NCBI RefSeq assembly: GCF_932276165.1
Contig: NC_064000.1
Span: 4,464,001-4,528,000 of the forward strand
DNA length: 64,000 bases
Direction of reading: 5' to 3'
Source of the DNA: Plutella xylostella
Lineage: Eukaryota > Arthropoda > Insecta > Lepidoptera > Plutellidae
The notes under the pieces were generated by a model, which ran no database searches, was not told the origin of the DNA, and worked only from the letters and a program-made list of their open reading frames with translations. Below are positions 35,701-46,673 of the stretch, piece after piece. Within the stretch, counting starts at the first letter, position 1; the number at the start of each line of letters is the position of its first letter. A program made the position numbers and the translations under genes.

Positions 35701-38700
35701 TTAGGCAGTCAGATTAGCGTAAGTTACAGCATACTGCCTATGATGCGCCGGACGTATAGGTACAGACTGGGTGAAATTTTATTAGTGAACTTCACTGCCG
35801 GTCAATGGTGCCGACATAACACTGTAGTATCTAGTATATTTACATACATACATAATAATATGCTCACGATTGTAATCCCCGAAGGAGTAGTAAGAGGTTT
35901 TCGCTGTACATTAGTACTCACGTATATTTATGTATAAATAATTTGTATTGTTAACAGACACGCCTACTGAACCCACTTTTGTGGACGAGCTGAAGTTTTA
36001 CCTGAAGAAATTCAACTTGGAGAAGAATAGGAAGCTTGTTCTAGACAGGTATGTAATCTAAACTATAGCATGTAAGTAGTTATTATTAATTAATTTATGT
36101 ATTTTTAGTATTATGTAATTTATTTTATATGAGGCTAACGACGAGTTTATTTATTACCTATCATGTTGCTATCAGTGAAAACTTTTAATGACTAACTATT
36201 CTTTACTTTAATATTTATCTGCTTTGTTATTCAGTCGCTAGTCTTCCAAACAGAAATAAATAAATAAATACCACAAAACTACAGTCAGAAGCGTCGTAAG
36301 ACGAGGACGTGCCGCAAATGAATACGTTGCTATGCAAAATTGAACCAAGTCGTGTCCGCACTGTCCGCGCTCCGTCTCCGTCTCTTGTGTGTGCCCGCGC
36401 CATAATACGCTTCTCCCAGAACACCATATACTTCAATTAATTTATTAACTTCAAGATTTTGTTTTATTATACAATACAGTGTTGCAATGGCTATTTTTTG
36501 GTGTTAGGTGTTGGACACCAAATAAATATTTTTATCACTATCTTATGTAGTACAAACACAATTAATTTCACCCACACCTTCCTTTACCCAGCGGCGAGAA
36601 GATCTGGACATTCGAGACCCTAGCTTCCTCCACCGCGCGCCTCCACTCCTCATGTCTCTCCGAAGAGCTCTCGTGCTTGCTGCTCTGTCCGTCGCTGGGT
36701 CTCATTGGCGGACTGCGGCAGTTGTGTGACACTGTCAGGATGAGGGATGAACTGGCGGCCGCGGCGCGGGGGCTGGAGGATAGGGGCCCGAGGGTGACGT
36801 TCGGTGAGTGTCTTAGTCTTCTGCTTAGTGTTGTTTGGTGAGTGTATTGGTCTTGTTAATGTTTACTGTAAGACTAGAGCGCGGCTGCATTCCTCGTGTC
36901 TGTCGGAAGACCGCTAGGTTAGGAGTCCCCGGGTGCTGCTTGGTGAGTGTGCTGGTCTTCTTCTTAAGATGTTTTTACCTGATAGCGTGCGGATTTGTTC
37001 ACGCACGCGGGACAATCTCAAGTGTTCTATTCATATAAGTATCTTTTGTAACGCGTGGAATTTGCACGCGGGACGCGGGAAATGGCGCGCAATCCGCAGG
37101 CTATTAAAACACCCTTAGCGTATTACTAGAGCGCAGCTCCACTCCTCGTGTCTCTCTGAAGAGCTTTCGTGCTCCCTGCTCTGTCCGTCGCTGGGTCTCA
37201 TTGGCAGGCGCGGATCCAGACATCAAAATAGGTGGTGGGCAAGTAAAAAAACTGACCAAGTGCGAGTTGGACTCGCCCACTCAGGAGTCCGTACAAGTCT
37301 ACTTACTGAGATAATTTTCTTTTTAATTTCATCATAATTTATATCCGTGAATTTTTCATATTTTTTGGATTAACTATTTAGCCAGCCTCACTTGAGTCTA
37401 ACAAAAATTTGCACTTCAAGGCTTAATATTTCGTAAACCAATCACTGAATCAAAAAATGGTTTGAGATAACCTGTAATATTTTTGAAAGACCTATTCAAC
37501 AATATCCTACATCATCAAAACAACAGAAAAAAAATCATCCCAACTCTGCGTGTCCCATAAAATACAATGCAAGTGGGCCGTAAATTTGTAATATTTATGC
37601 GAAATAATATCAGCTTGATATCTTTACTTACTTGTGTCTGAGAAAAACGGTGGTGACAGACAGACGAACAAGAAAGTGATCCTATAAGGTTTTTTTTTCC
37701 TTTTGAGGTACGGGACCCTAAAAAAGGTGGTTTTGCCTCGCCTTGAGGTATAAGGTGTAACAGATTTTTATGTATGTTGGTAGTGATCATAACGCAATTT
37801 TCCCTTTTCAAAATCCCTCTGGATCAATAAATATTTATTTTTTTATTAAATAAGGAACACCAGCAATTAACACAACATAAATAACAGTAAATTTTACATT
37901 TCAAAACTGGAAAAACAGGTTATTTTTTATCCAACAAAAGTTTGTGCTACGGCAAAAGTTACTATACAACGTAGGTATACAACAAGACTAAACTATCATA
38001 TGTCATAGGGATTATGCATATATTTTTTATATTCTTATTCGATAATTTTAGATCACTTTATTATAGTTAAAAAAATTCAACGCCAAAAAAAGTAATTTAA
38101 GGTAGGTATTTTAAATAAAGTTAAAAAAAGAGGATGGGCGTTTTGGGACATAATTATGTCCAATAAAGATGAGCCATACATCGATGGATAGCTCTTTTCA
38201 AGTGCGCAAAAAAATATTATAATTATATAACGACAAATCCGTATAAGTTGTCCATTTTGAAATATATTCGTCGCAAGTATTTTTCAGCGACATTGTACTC
38301 TATCTCTCTGTGTGTTTACGTGTATTACGCCCTAACTGTTGATGACGTAAACATGTACTTACTATTAAAAAGAGAGAAATTACCTTCAACCGTAACAAAT
38401 ATAATATTCTAATGAATGATGATCATTTGTTAAAAAAATTAAAAATGAATGTGAAAAAATAACAAAAACATTAAAATTACAGAAATAACTTATAAAAACT
38501 TTCAAGGTACGATTATTCTAATTGGACGGTAAATCAGGACTAGCGCTTCTGTTATTCATATTCTGCAAAAAAAACCTTTTCAACGACGTCACCTTATCAC
38601 TCATCTCTATTGGTGCCGGTCCCAGCTTCCATAGATTTGTGCCCATCCTATTTTACAACCGACACGACCACTATAAACGCCCGTCATTTCGGCGGGCTAG

Positions 38701-40395
38701 GTTTGACGTTATTTAGTAGTTTCACATCCGCCCTAAGAAAATGCGTGACGTTTCTAAAGTTTGAGTTTTTTTCTACTTTTCAACAATTATTTACTTGCTC
38801 AAAAATAAATTAAAAGTGGTATACTGAACCTTAGTGCCAATTTCTCCATTCTCGGTTAGAGCATAACCAAGGAGTAGTGGATAATCAAAAATATTGATGG
38901 AGGCATAATTTTGTAATATCAAATATATAACATCCAAGACCCGAGAACAAATATCTGTGTTTAAACAAATATCTGCCCCAGCCGGGAATCGAACCCGGGA
39001 CCTTCGGCTCAGTAGTCAGGGTCACTAACCACTACGCCAGTCAGTCGTCTACTACGCCAGTCAGTCGTCTTGTAATATCAAAGTTTATTAAAAATAATAT
39101 TTGAACTGTATTTGAATCACAATGACATGCATATTTGTTGAGGTTTTGTAGGAATTGCAAGTAAAACTTGAGATTTCTGATAAATAATAATATTTATGTT
39201 GCTAATGTTATCTTTATAGGGCGAATAGTTTTATGTTACCTACAGCTATTTAAAAGTCTAGTCATAAAATGAAAATTTTCAAAATTTCTACACCAAATTA
39301 CCAATTTTTACTAAAACATTTTAGAATTTGATCAAAACCTTAAAGTTTTTTATAATAACTGTATTATAAAAAGGCTTATTGAGATCAAACTAGTCTCGTT
39401 GTACTTAAATACATAAATAGTGACTTTTGCTGTTAGCCGAAACTGACAAAAAACATAACAGAAAATTTTATTGTTTTTGAATTCTTCAACAACTATCCGG
39501 AGGGCTTTCGAGGTGAAAATAAAATATTTAGCATAACCAGAAATCATCACCATCAGCATCATTATTTATAAAAAAAAACACCCATACGGAAATGATAAAA
39601 TAACGAAATTATTATATGTATTGAAATCCCGTGGTGTGATATGGCCAGGCATTTAGGTGATGGGCATGCCCATCTTGCCCATATGGGTGGATCCGCGCCT
39701 GCTCATTGGCGGACTGCGGAAGTTGTGTGACGCTGTGAGGTTGAGGGATGAGCTGGCGGCGGCGGCGCGCGGGCTGGAGGATAGGAGCCCTAGGGTGCTG
39801 TTTGGTGAGTGGTTTAGTCTTAAGGTTCAGCAAAGGCACAATTACGCCGCCAATTGAAAATACAAATAACTTATTTCCCAAAACTGCCACGTTTAAAGTT
39901 TTAGAACCTCTATCCCAATACCCAGTGCGTTTGCTACTTAGACTTCTACATTCTATGAACTGGGTATTAGCTGGTACTAGTTATTATTCTGTGGTATTAG
40001 TAGGTAGGTTCGTTTCCATTCGTTTTTTTAATGTAAGTACCTATTATATACAAAAGTCATTGTATTCTCCAAAATATGGATTACAACCAAAAAAAGTTAT
40101 ACCTAAGTAATTTAAAAAACTAACTAAACTTACACATAATTTATTTACAGATTTAAACATAGCCCAATACGTGGAAGAAGAGGAGCAGCGCACGGACCAA
40201 ATGAAGAAAAACATCGGCACCAACATGCTTAGTTTGGAAAAAACTACCAAACTACTTTCTCGAGGCGAAGAAAATCTACGTCTGTGGTCGGAAAACCCGC
40301 TGAGGAAGCATGTCTCTAGCAAACGAACTGTCGACGGGAAGACTTACGAAGAATATGAGACCTTGTATCTGAACTACTTGAATCCAATTGCTTAG
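26763..40395 (+). CDS. HAUS5: HAUS5-like augmin complex subunit
   Basis: Exons: 26763-26872, 27069-27198, 27459-27603, 28038-28201, 28384-28437, 29919-30015, 30375-30507, 30867-30994, 31681-31878, 32194-32332, 33203-33328, 35958-36048, 36592-36803, 40151-40395. All introns are GT-AG. Phases agree everywhere except across exon 8, which is 2 nt short. With those two bases the product would be about 657 residues (human HAUS5 is about 633). The N-terminus (FAEWLLSMGCP, then MCRGQYYMVW and IRQKRLQVFSDDVRRYQR) resembles the HAUS5 family. The rest is helical and coiled coil. HAUS5 is part of augmin, which recruits gamma-tubulin to spindle microtubules for branching nucleation. AATAAA follows 48 bp after the stop. 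The gene shares an 800-bp spacer with divergent dysbindin. Identity is from remembered family features, not a search. Confidence 0.75.
28511..29793 (+). mobile_element. mariner element (cecropia/Hsmar1-like), decayed
   Basis: A 1283-bp element in intron 5 of the HAUS5-like gene. The inverted ends (TTAGGTCCTTACATATGAAA) are identical over 30 bp. TA flanks it at 28509-28510 and 29794-29795. It has the same orientation as the host gene. The ends are better preserved than the transposase frame. Confidence 0.93.
28697..29714 (+). pseudogene. Broken mariner transposase
   Basis: The frame opens MENLKYRVIYEYEFHRGTNA and runs through WVPHEL to a TAA at 29057-29059. The same frame continues to a second stop at 29336-29338. 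One base is missing in an A-run near 29572 and one in a T-run near 29636, so at least four lesions are present. The three catalytic aspartates (CDEKW, QDNARPR, SPDLAPTDYH) are still recognisable. The protein resembles the cecropia-type mariners, the group of human SETMAR. It cannot make a full transposase. Confidence 0.92.
30085..30165 (-). repeat. LINE 3' tail fragment, HAUS5-like intron 6
   Basis: Contains CAGTCCACTGTTGGAGGTAG and CCTCTCCCAAAGCGCGCCAC, the complement of the GEAYVQQW-type LINE end also seen at 19.6 and 53.9 kb. Confidence 0.5.
30928..31390 (+). repeat. Triplicated exon-8 tail within a splice-donor minisatellite
   Basis: A 138-bp unit starting near the GCGCTCGCGCCTGCAG of exon 8 recurs at about 31070 and 31208. 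Each unit has a 48-bp exon-derived block (16 codons, AAAVRARLAAAVQGFH type) followed by units of 18-20 bp like GTGAGTACTGGGGCTCCAT. The short unit is further amplified at 31270-31380. About sixteen GTGAGT hexamers plus the original GTAAGT lie between 30995 and 31391, each a good 5' splice site. The second and third blocks are preceded by CGCGCCTGCAG, a possible acceptor. Confidence 0.9.
32344..32415. repeat. Short family-1 MITE palindrome in HAUS5-like intron 10
   Basis: Arms CACTCACGTGCAATGAAAAA and TTTTTTCATTGCTCGTGATT face each other with almost no interior, 12 bp after the exon-10 donor. An (AATAG)n run follows at about 32449-32470. Confidence 0.6.
33332..33815. mobile_element. Nested MITEs in HAUS5-like intron 11
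   Basis: The outer imperfect palindrome runs from CGGTGGGGCTACCACCACCG to CGGTGGTGGTACGGTAGC, beginning 4 bp after the exon-11 end. Inside it, 33409-33721 is a 313-bp element with arms CATCGACAAAGGAATAAAGA and TCTTTATTCCTTTGTCAATG, flanked by ATATGATA at 33401-33408 and 33722-33729. The 8-bp duplication points to hAT for the inner element. Confidence 0.75.
34150..35390. repeat. GC-richer unclassified block, HAUS5-like intron 11
   Basis: About 1.2 kb, markedly GC-richer than its surroundings, with phrases such as GTGAAGCGGTCCTAACTAAC and an earlier related GGGAAGCGGTCTTAGACTAG. No domain, no clear terminal repeats. Probably an inserted element whose ends I cannot fix. Confidence 0.35.
36869..36942 (+). 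pseudogene. Exon-13 copy B, internally deleted
   Basis: Begins GAGCGCGGCTGCATTCCTCG like the middle of exon 13. It loses about 100 bp after TGTCGGAAGA and resumes near the exon end, GGGTGCTGCTTG followed by GTGAGTG. It cannot code for the intact segment. Confidence 0.75.
36970..37114. mobile_element. MITE, family 2, copy 3
   Basis: Ends GATAGCGTGCGGATTTG and AATCCGCAGGCTATTAAAAC with CACGCGGGA subterminal motifs, as in copies at 13674 and 23111. It sits between exon-13 copies B and C. Confidence 0.7.
38131..38647 (-). repeat. Dispersed repeat, copy 2
   Basis: Inverted match of 9040-9571, from GGATGGGCGTTTTGGGACAT to the complement of GGGCACC. Nested in the hAT element. Confidence 0.7.
38975..39070 (-). 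repeat. tRNA-derived SINE head
   Basis: Same A and B boxes as 23938-24012, followed on the minus strand by GGGGCAGATATTTG. The segment CTACGCCAGTCAGTCGT is repeated in tandem at 39030-39070. Nested in the hAT element. Confidence 0.75.
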
Positions 40396-40442
40396 CTAGT
40401 AAGGACGTATTCTTTCATTTTTGTAGTAGCCTGTAAGATGGA

Positions 40443-40448
40443 AATAAA
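40443..40448 (+). promoter_or_regulatory. Poly(A) signal of the HAUS5-like gene
   Basis: AATAAA, 48 bp after the stop codon at 40393-40395. Confidence 0.65.
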
Positions 40449-41494
40449 TGTGAGCTACATTTAGAAAAGTTTTTTTTTTCATAAAGATGAAGTGAGGTAG
40501 GTACATTTCATACATTTCAAAACTAACTGTGTACTTGGATTATTCTTACATTTATATCTATTATGAGATGTAGGTTTATTTAAAATTACAATAGAAAAGG
40601 CAAATTGAGCGAAATCGTAGAATATAAAATTAGAATAGAAAAGGAAAATTAACCGCAATCGTAGCAAAACATGGAGGTAGTACATACCTACCTATTATAG
40701 TTATACGTTATACTACATACTATACAATATATAAATGAAACAAATCTACATCCAAACTTCTACAGTTATGTAACCATAACTTAACCAAACAAAACCATAA
40801 TGAGAAAACACAAAATTATTATTACTTTCAGAATAGCCGGTAAACATAAATACCCAAACCACCCTATACAACCAGACCCTACGCTCCCGACAAACCGATC
40901 CTTGAAATTTATCTCTAAAAGCTTTCATAAAACCCTGCCTCCCGCCCTGCCCAGGCAGGCCAGAGAGGGGAAACGTGGAGAGTGCTTAGGGCAGAGAGTG
41001 GTCTGAATATTGATCGGGACTCTATCTGTCCGTCCTTCTTTAGCCTGCTTCTAGTAAACCCTACATTCTTGCCCCTTCTCGCTCCCTCTTAGCAACGGCT
41101 ATTTACGTTGTGGGGTACCAGGTACCAACCCGACTGGTCGGGATTAAATCCCCCACGGGTCGCGTCGCACAAATACACAAAACAAAACTGTTCTAGCCGG
41201 TTTCTGGCTTTGGCTTTGTATTTTTGTTTTGTTATTTTTAAGGTATATTCTATTTTTGTCTTATTCTGTTAGTAACATTTAGAATTATGTATAGTGTGTC
41301 TACTTAGTACCTATATTATACCATGACAATCGATCTTAGTTATGAAGTTCGTAAATTAATAATTTACCTACTTATAATATATTTCGCAGTTTCATAATAG
41401 ATCAAGTCAGAAGATAACAATGTACTTAATGGTATTACTTATAGATGAATGTCTAAAAGTAAAACTAGAATAATTACGGCTTTTTCGGTTTCCA
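40449..41494. other. Intergenic, partly GC-richer repeat
   Basis: At about 40925-41170 a GC-rich block (CCTGCCCAGGCAGGCC, CGGGATTAAATCCCCCACGG) looks like an inserted repeat, but I cannot define its ends. No gene. Confidence 0.35.
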
Positions 41495-41580
41495 TTTAAT
41501 ACCCAGGTCTCGGGTAGATGTATATGGACAGGATTGAGTAGATAGATCCGATTTGCTTGCAACTAAATTGAAGCGCGAAA

Positions 41581-42553
41581 TTAGTCAACTGATTGTGGTG
41601 TTACTTCAATAGTGAAATATTCTTCGTTTTGATCACTACCAACAACATTACTTGGAGTGTATTCTTCCTTGATCCTTCGGAGAACAGCTTGCCTCCTCAT
41701 TTTTATTAAATTCAATATATCTGATTGAACATCCAGCGCGTCTAATATTGGCAGCTGTCGGAGCTGGCTGGCTACATTCTTGCCAAAATGATCAAACTCG
41801 TCTTCTTCTCTTTTGTTATTAATAACCTGATCTATATTTTTATGTAGTTTTTCACTGGATTCTGCTACACGGTTTTGAAGAGGCCATATTTTCTTAGGTC
41901 TTTTTCTGCTGGTAGGAACATGACCTTGAGCACTCTCTGCCCACTCTGGAGTGATTAGTGGGTTATCAGTTATATCTGGGGAAGGTATCTCCCGCTTCGG
42001 GCTAACAGGAGTATCTGGTTCATCCAGTGAACAGTTGGCTGGTGTATCTTCATTTGACTCTACCTGTAAAAAAAAAAAGTTTTAGAAAGTAGTAAGTATT
42101 TAAGTACTTAGGTAAGTACTTAATATCCATAAATACCTACATGATTTTCGAAAAGTCATAGCTAAGACTAAAACTTGTGAAGTAGGTACTTACCACATAC
42201 TGATTAGTTCTCCTGCTCTTAATGATATTACATAGAAAACTATCTGCAATATCAAACCACACCAACGATGGAGTGTAAACGTCATCGACACTACATCCCG
42301 ACTCCGTAGATCTTCTAACTTTTGCCTTTTCCTGTAAATATGTACTACGGATATTGTTGATTTTCATGTTCACATCTTGAACCGAAAGTCCACTGATGTT
42401 GAAGTTATCAATTATGCGTTGAATCGCTTCATTTCGAGCAATCTTGTTTCTGTAATCTTTTAATTTCACGTTCCACAGCACTGGCTCCGCTTCATACATT
42501 AACACGAACTTCACAGTGTCTCGTTCACACCATTTCTTTTTAGTTCTTACCAT
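41581..42553 (-). CDS. MADF-BESS domain protein (Adf-1 type)
   Basis: Two minus-strand exons: 42194-42553 (start) and 41581-42063 (stop), joined in phase 0 by a GT-AG intron; 280 residues. Residues about 15-115 form a MADF domain: FVLMYEAEPVLWN, YRNKIARNEA, IRSTYLQEKAK and SLVWFDIADSFL fit its helix pattern. A Ser/Pro-rich linker follows, then a BESS motif around DEFDHFGKNVASQLRQLP and DALDVQSDILNLI. MADF binds DNA in a Myb-like way and BESS mediates protein contacts, so a sequence-specific transcription factor is likely. This is a large insect family and I cannot name the member. The first ATG is used; a frame continues 36 nt upstream without another ATG. A candidate ATTAAA signal lies 81 bp downstream. 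Confidence 0.9.
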
Positions 42554-42924
42554 TATTTTTGTTTGAAAACTAGAGAAATCGAGCAGCACCCGAGTCTACT
42601 CTTATCGGACGCCGATTTCCGAGTGCGTTCGGATAGCTTCGGCTTTGGCTTCGGATCACGTGTTTACATAAACCGAGCAGTCAGCCTATTTATAGAATAT
42701 CTCTGAGTTGAGCCTACACTACAACATAATATAACGGTATGAGTCACCCGAGTGAGGTCGGATCGAGCGTACTCTTATGAACGATATCTTTCCTGACTTT
42801 TTCTAAATACATATAATAGGTACGTGCGTAACCAGTAGGTATCAGTTAGGTGGGGAAACGACATTTTGTCTTCTTCAGACGGGAGGATGTTCGAGCTTTA
42901 GTTCACGTTGCTAAAGCCGTGGCT

Positions 42925-43066
42925 AAAGCTGCATACTGACCGGCCCAACGAACGCCCAATGATGGATATTTATCATACATAAATTGCAGCAACGAAGGCG
43001 ACCAACGAGCAATGTCAACGAAACCCGTTCGTTGGCGTTCGTTTAGCCGATCTGTACGCAGCTTAA
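42925..43066. mobile_element. MITE-like palindrome
   Basis: Ends AGCTGCATACTGACCGGCCC and GCCGATCTGTACGCAGCT are inverted relatives, with CCAACGAACGCC facing GGCGTTCGTT. A fragment of the same family lies at about 57450-57500. Edges are approximate. Confidence 0.6.
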
Positions 43067-43810
43067 CATTTAAAGGGTTTGTTAGACGATACTGGGTAAG
43101 TAGTTATGACGTAGATAGGTAGTTACTAGGTTATATCCGGTATAGCGGACTATTGTGGCGGTACCTCAAAGGGTAAAATAAAAACTGAACCCCCTATGAG
43201 GGTTCAGCATCACTTTATTGTCCATCCAGAGTCCAGAGACGTCCGGACAGAAATCATTATAATATTTATACTTATAAGTACTTAATTACCACTTTTAATT
43301 TTAATACACGCCATAAGTACTTAATTTGTAGAACACTACAATTATTATGTGTAAGTAATAAATACTTACCAAAAAAGTGGTTGTATTAACTACGATGTAT
43401 GTACGGGTTTAGACGGGAGTTCACGGGAGGGCCCCTGCCTCGCCCCAGTGCGCGAGTAGTCAGCACCCCAATGTAAAATTAAAAAGAGAATAATAATAAA
43501 ACAAATATCCAGCCTAGTTGGCCTTTGTAATAAGAGTAATTGTAGTAACTAAAGAATCAGTTTTTTTCATTTTCATTATTACCTGACTCTAACTTAAACG
43601 CCTAGCGGGAGTCGCTGTACCCAGGCTTATTCGGAGAATACCTCGTAGGTCTAAGTTTAATTTTATTTTGAAGTACTTACCTACTTAGGTTCTTAGTTAA
43701 GTACCTATCTACCTGTAAGTACCTATAACTAGGCGTATTTAAATTGTAATTATAGCTATTCTTTATAGGTAGGTATGTATTGAATTGCATATTTTAGGTT
43801 TGTAGGTATA

Positions 43811-45007
43811 CAGGGTGACTTTTTAGTCACTAACGAAAATTTTTCCATGAGTTAGGTATGTACAATAGAGTCGATTTCAATGAAAAAATTAGTAGGTAAA
43901 TTTTTCATGATTTATTTTTTTTGTATCCCGAAATATTGGTAAAATATGGTCACTGAGTCACTGAGCAATAAATGTTAAAAGCGATAGGTTTCTCACGAAA
44001 CAAACAAAGCCGAAATTAGACCTTATTGCCGCCATAAACCAATAAACTCTCGTTTAGCGTGAGAAAGGGGCGGAGCTTCATTTTGCAAAGGATGCCGCCG
44101 CTAATGGGTAATGCGTCATCGATCTGACGTCAGTCGCCTGCGCACCGCGGCGTCACACGTGTCTCTGTATACTCAAAAACCCTTTTTCTTTCGACGCGCG
44201 CGCACCCCGGCCCCGGGCCGACTTGTGTTGTGTTTGTGTGTGTGTGCTAAATGTATTCTAACCAAGAGTAGGAGTAGGTATGTCGAAGAGTCCCAAAATC
44301 TCGCAGACCTCAGAAATAAGATAATTGTCGCTTTCGAGGAAGTGAAAAATTACATTGTGGTGTTAAATAAATTAAAATACAATGAGTTGAAAGTGTTGTG
44401 ACGTGCCAGACTTTGTGTAGATGTGTAGAAGGGACTCCACTTCGAACAATTTGATACTTCATCATACAGTGATTGAGGAAGTGTGTGCTAATTACGGTGT
44501 TGCGGTAAGGTCCCCTTGGATTTGGATTTTTTATTGCAATTTGACGGTTCTAACTCTAACCCCTTGAAAGTATGGGGAAAATCATTGAGCAACTTATGAA
44601 TTTATTTGAAACTAGCTGTTCCCGCGAGCTTGGCTTCGCCTTAAATAGTTTTCGTGTGGGAATTCCGCGATAAAAAGTAGCCTATGTTCTTTTTCAAGGA
44701 CGAGACCATCTGTATACCAAATTTCATTCAAATCCGTTCAGTAGTTTTGGGCGTGAAAGAGTAACAGACAGACAGACACAATTACTTTCGCTTAGTTAGG
44801 ATTCGCGGGCAAGTGGGCGTGGCCAGACGCGCTACTCGCGCTACTCGCGCACGGTGACCATGAGTCTTGGTTTTCTGGAGAAAACTTTGTGTGCCAATAT
44901 CTTATAATTTTAGTACTGAAAGGTACTGAAAGAAAATACACGTAAGTTATATTTTTAACCAAGGAATGTTATATTACAATTTCGTTACTGACTAAAAAGT
45001 CACCCTG
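43811..45007. mobile_element. 1.2-kb TIR element, TA target
   Basis: Ends CAGGGTGACTTTTTAGTCAC and TGACTAAAAAGTCACCCTG are inverted complements over 19 bp. They are flanked by TATA on both sides (43807-43810 and 45008-45011), so the duplication is TA or TATA. The interior has a GC-rich segment near 44100-44230 and an inserted copy of the CTGT-rich moth repeat at 44611-44803. No transposase domain; probably non-autonomous Tc1/mariner-like. Confidence 0.8.
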
Positions 45008-45120
45008 TATACATTTAGCATAAAGGTTTTTTCGCCTAATGGTCTTTACGCATTTAATACCTTTATTGTTTGGAATAAGAATAAAACCGTTTTTTCCTCG
45101 CTCTTAGTTTCATTTTGAAC

Positions 45121-45262
45121 TTAAAGAAGAGAATGACAAAATATAAGGAAAAGAAGAAAGAAGGAAAGAAAGAAAGAAATACAAAAAGAAAGAAAGGCAA
45201 AAAGAAAGAAAGAAAAAAAAAGAAAGAAAGAAAGAAATACAAAAAGAAAGAAATATTAGAGT
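45121..45262. repeat. Polypurine tract, GAAA/AAAGA type
   Basis: About 140 bp that is nearly pure purine on the plus strand, made of GAAA and AAAGAA units. Simple repeat; open frames through it are low-complexity artefacts. Confidence 0.9.
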
Positions 45263-46410
45263 AAGAAGGATGCGATGACCGTATCTTAGGGTCATGGCTC
45301 ATGGGCCTATTGCGTCTGGCGACCAACTGGCCGGAATCGCTGAAGCATAGTAGGTATTCCTCGTCAACTAGATCCTTGCCAGCGCCTAGGTCTAAAAGGT
45401 ACGTGTTCTTCTTAGTTTATGCAGTTCTCTCGATACTGTGTCACAGAAGGCAGTATAGATAGATACGAAGACTTCTTTATTACTGAAATTTGTGGCACAA
45501 TACATATTCAGAGATGTCTCAGTAAAACAATGAAACAATGGTTTTGATCTGGTGAATATTGACTTGTCTGACGCCCTCACTTCAAACTACAATTTGTAAG
45601 TAACATATTATGTTAAAAACAGACTGGAGCGCTACGAAGCGAATCGGAGCGTCTCCAAAATATGAAAAGTGTAAAACCGTAACATAACATATTATTATTA
45701 CCTAACCTCTATTATGATTATGAGCCTACCTATTAACTACATTAATAAGCAACGAAAAATTGACTAAGTACTTAGGTACTGACTAAAATAGCTATCCACG
45801 TTATTTCTGACGGACGCAGAAAAATATTATCCACTCGACTCGACATGGTATTTCGAACATTCGAGTATGGAATAATAATAACTTCACTACAGCGCCAGTG
45901 TCAACTGCGAGTTCTGCTAATAATAATACCAGTGAACGAACACCGATAGCGTCGTCGCGAGCAGGAGCGGGACGAAAAGCGACGCGTATTTGAGGAGTGT
46001 GAAAGAGATGACACGTTCTGGGTAAAATATAGCACGCAGCGCAGCGGTGTGTGGGGTCGAATGAGAGCAAGTCATGTCGATGTCGATAAGATCTACCTAT
46101 ACAATATTACCTAAGTAGAGTCGGTATAGTATACCGGTATACCATTACCTTTAAGTAGGTGAAGTACCTACCTAGCTTGCTACGATAAATGAGTAAAGAT
46201 TAAGTACCTATGAGCATAACTACTGATGGTATCACGTTATAGGCCAAATAATAAAATTCTATTGTTGTGTATGAATAAGGTAAGTATACCAACTTACCAA
46301 CCTACGTACTTTAAGGACTTAACTAACTAGTACCTACTTCCATGTTGTGCCTCTAATAATTTTTTTAACTTAAATCATTTTTTTTTAACTTAAAGTAAAA
46401 AAAATCGCGT
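45263..46410. other. Intergenic, no supported gene
   Basis: Nothing beyond short GC-rich patches (about 45890-46070). Confidence 0.4.
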
Positions 46411-46673
46411 TTAAGATGTCAATCTAAACACGGGACCTAAAATGCCAATCTAAACTCGGGAATTAAGATGCCAATCTAAATTTGGGAGTTAAGGTGCCAA
46501 TCTAAATTTGGGAATTAAGATGCCAATCTAAATTTGGGAATTAAGATGCCAATCTAAAATTGGGAATAAAGACGGCAAGATAAACTTAGGAATTAAGATG
46601 CCAAGCTAAATTCTAATAAGCATATTAATTTAGATTGGCATCTTAATTCCCAAATTTAGATTGGCATCTTAAT
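46411..46673. repeat. 26-bp tandem array with inverted end
   Basis: Eight head-to-tail units of exactly 26 bp (type TTAAGATGCCAATCTAAATT plus TGGGAA), starting at 46411, 46437, 46463 and so on to 46593. Two units in the opposite orientation follow at about 46626-46673. No unique spacers. Confidence 0.92.

Larger units (their letters stand above)
37205..39701. mobile_element. hAT element, non-autonomous, about 2.5 kb with nested repeats
   Basis: Ends CAGGCGCGGATCCA and TGGATCCGCGCCTG are perfect inverted complements. CTCATTGG is duplicated at 37197-37204 and 39702-39709. Terminal motif and 8-bp duplication are those of hAT elements (Tip100/Zaphod-like ends). No transposase frame remains. Inside lie a moth LINE-type 3' segment (about 37240-37728, with CCTTTTGAGGTACGGGACCC), the 530-bp dispersed repeat and a SINE head. 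Confidence 0.92.
37128..39804 (+). pseudogene. Exon-13 copy C, split by a hAT insertion
   Basis: 37128-37204 and 39702-39804 together match the last two-thirds of exon 13, including LHSSCLSEEL and LRDELAAAARGLEDR. The copy ends at a donor (TTTG then GTGAGTGG) in the same phase. The two halves are parted by 2.5 kb of transposon. Without the insertion the copy would be open, so it was possibly a usable alternative exon before disruption. The left edge looks like an internal break (ACTAG acceptor-like). Confidence 0.8.

Noticed and set aside
45063..45326. Phe/Ser/Leu-rich minus-strand frame
   Set aside because: Product of the polypurine simple repeat.
46411..46673. CRISPR-like array
   Set aside because: Units are contiguous with no unique spacers, in a eukaryotic nuclear context, and end with inverted units.
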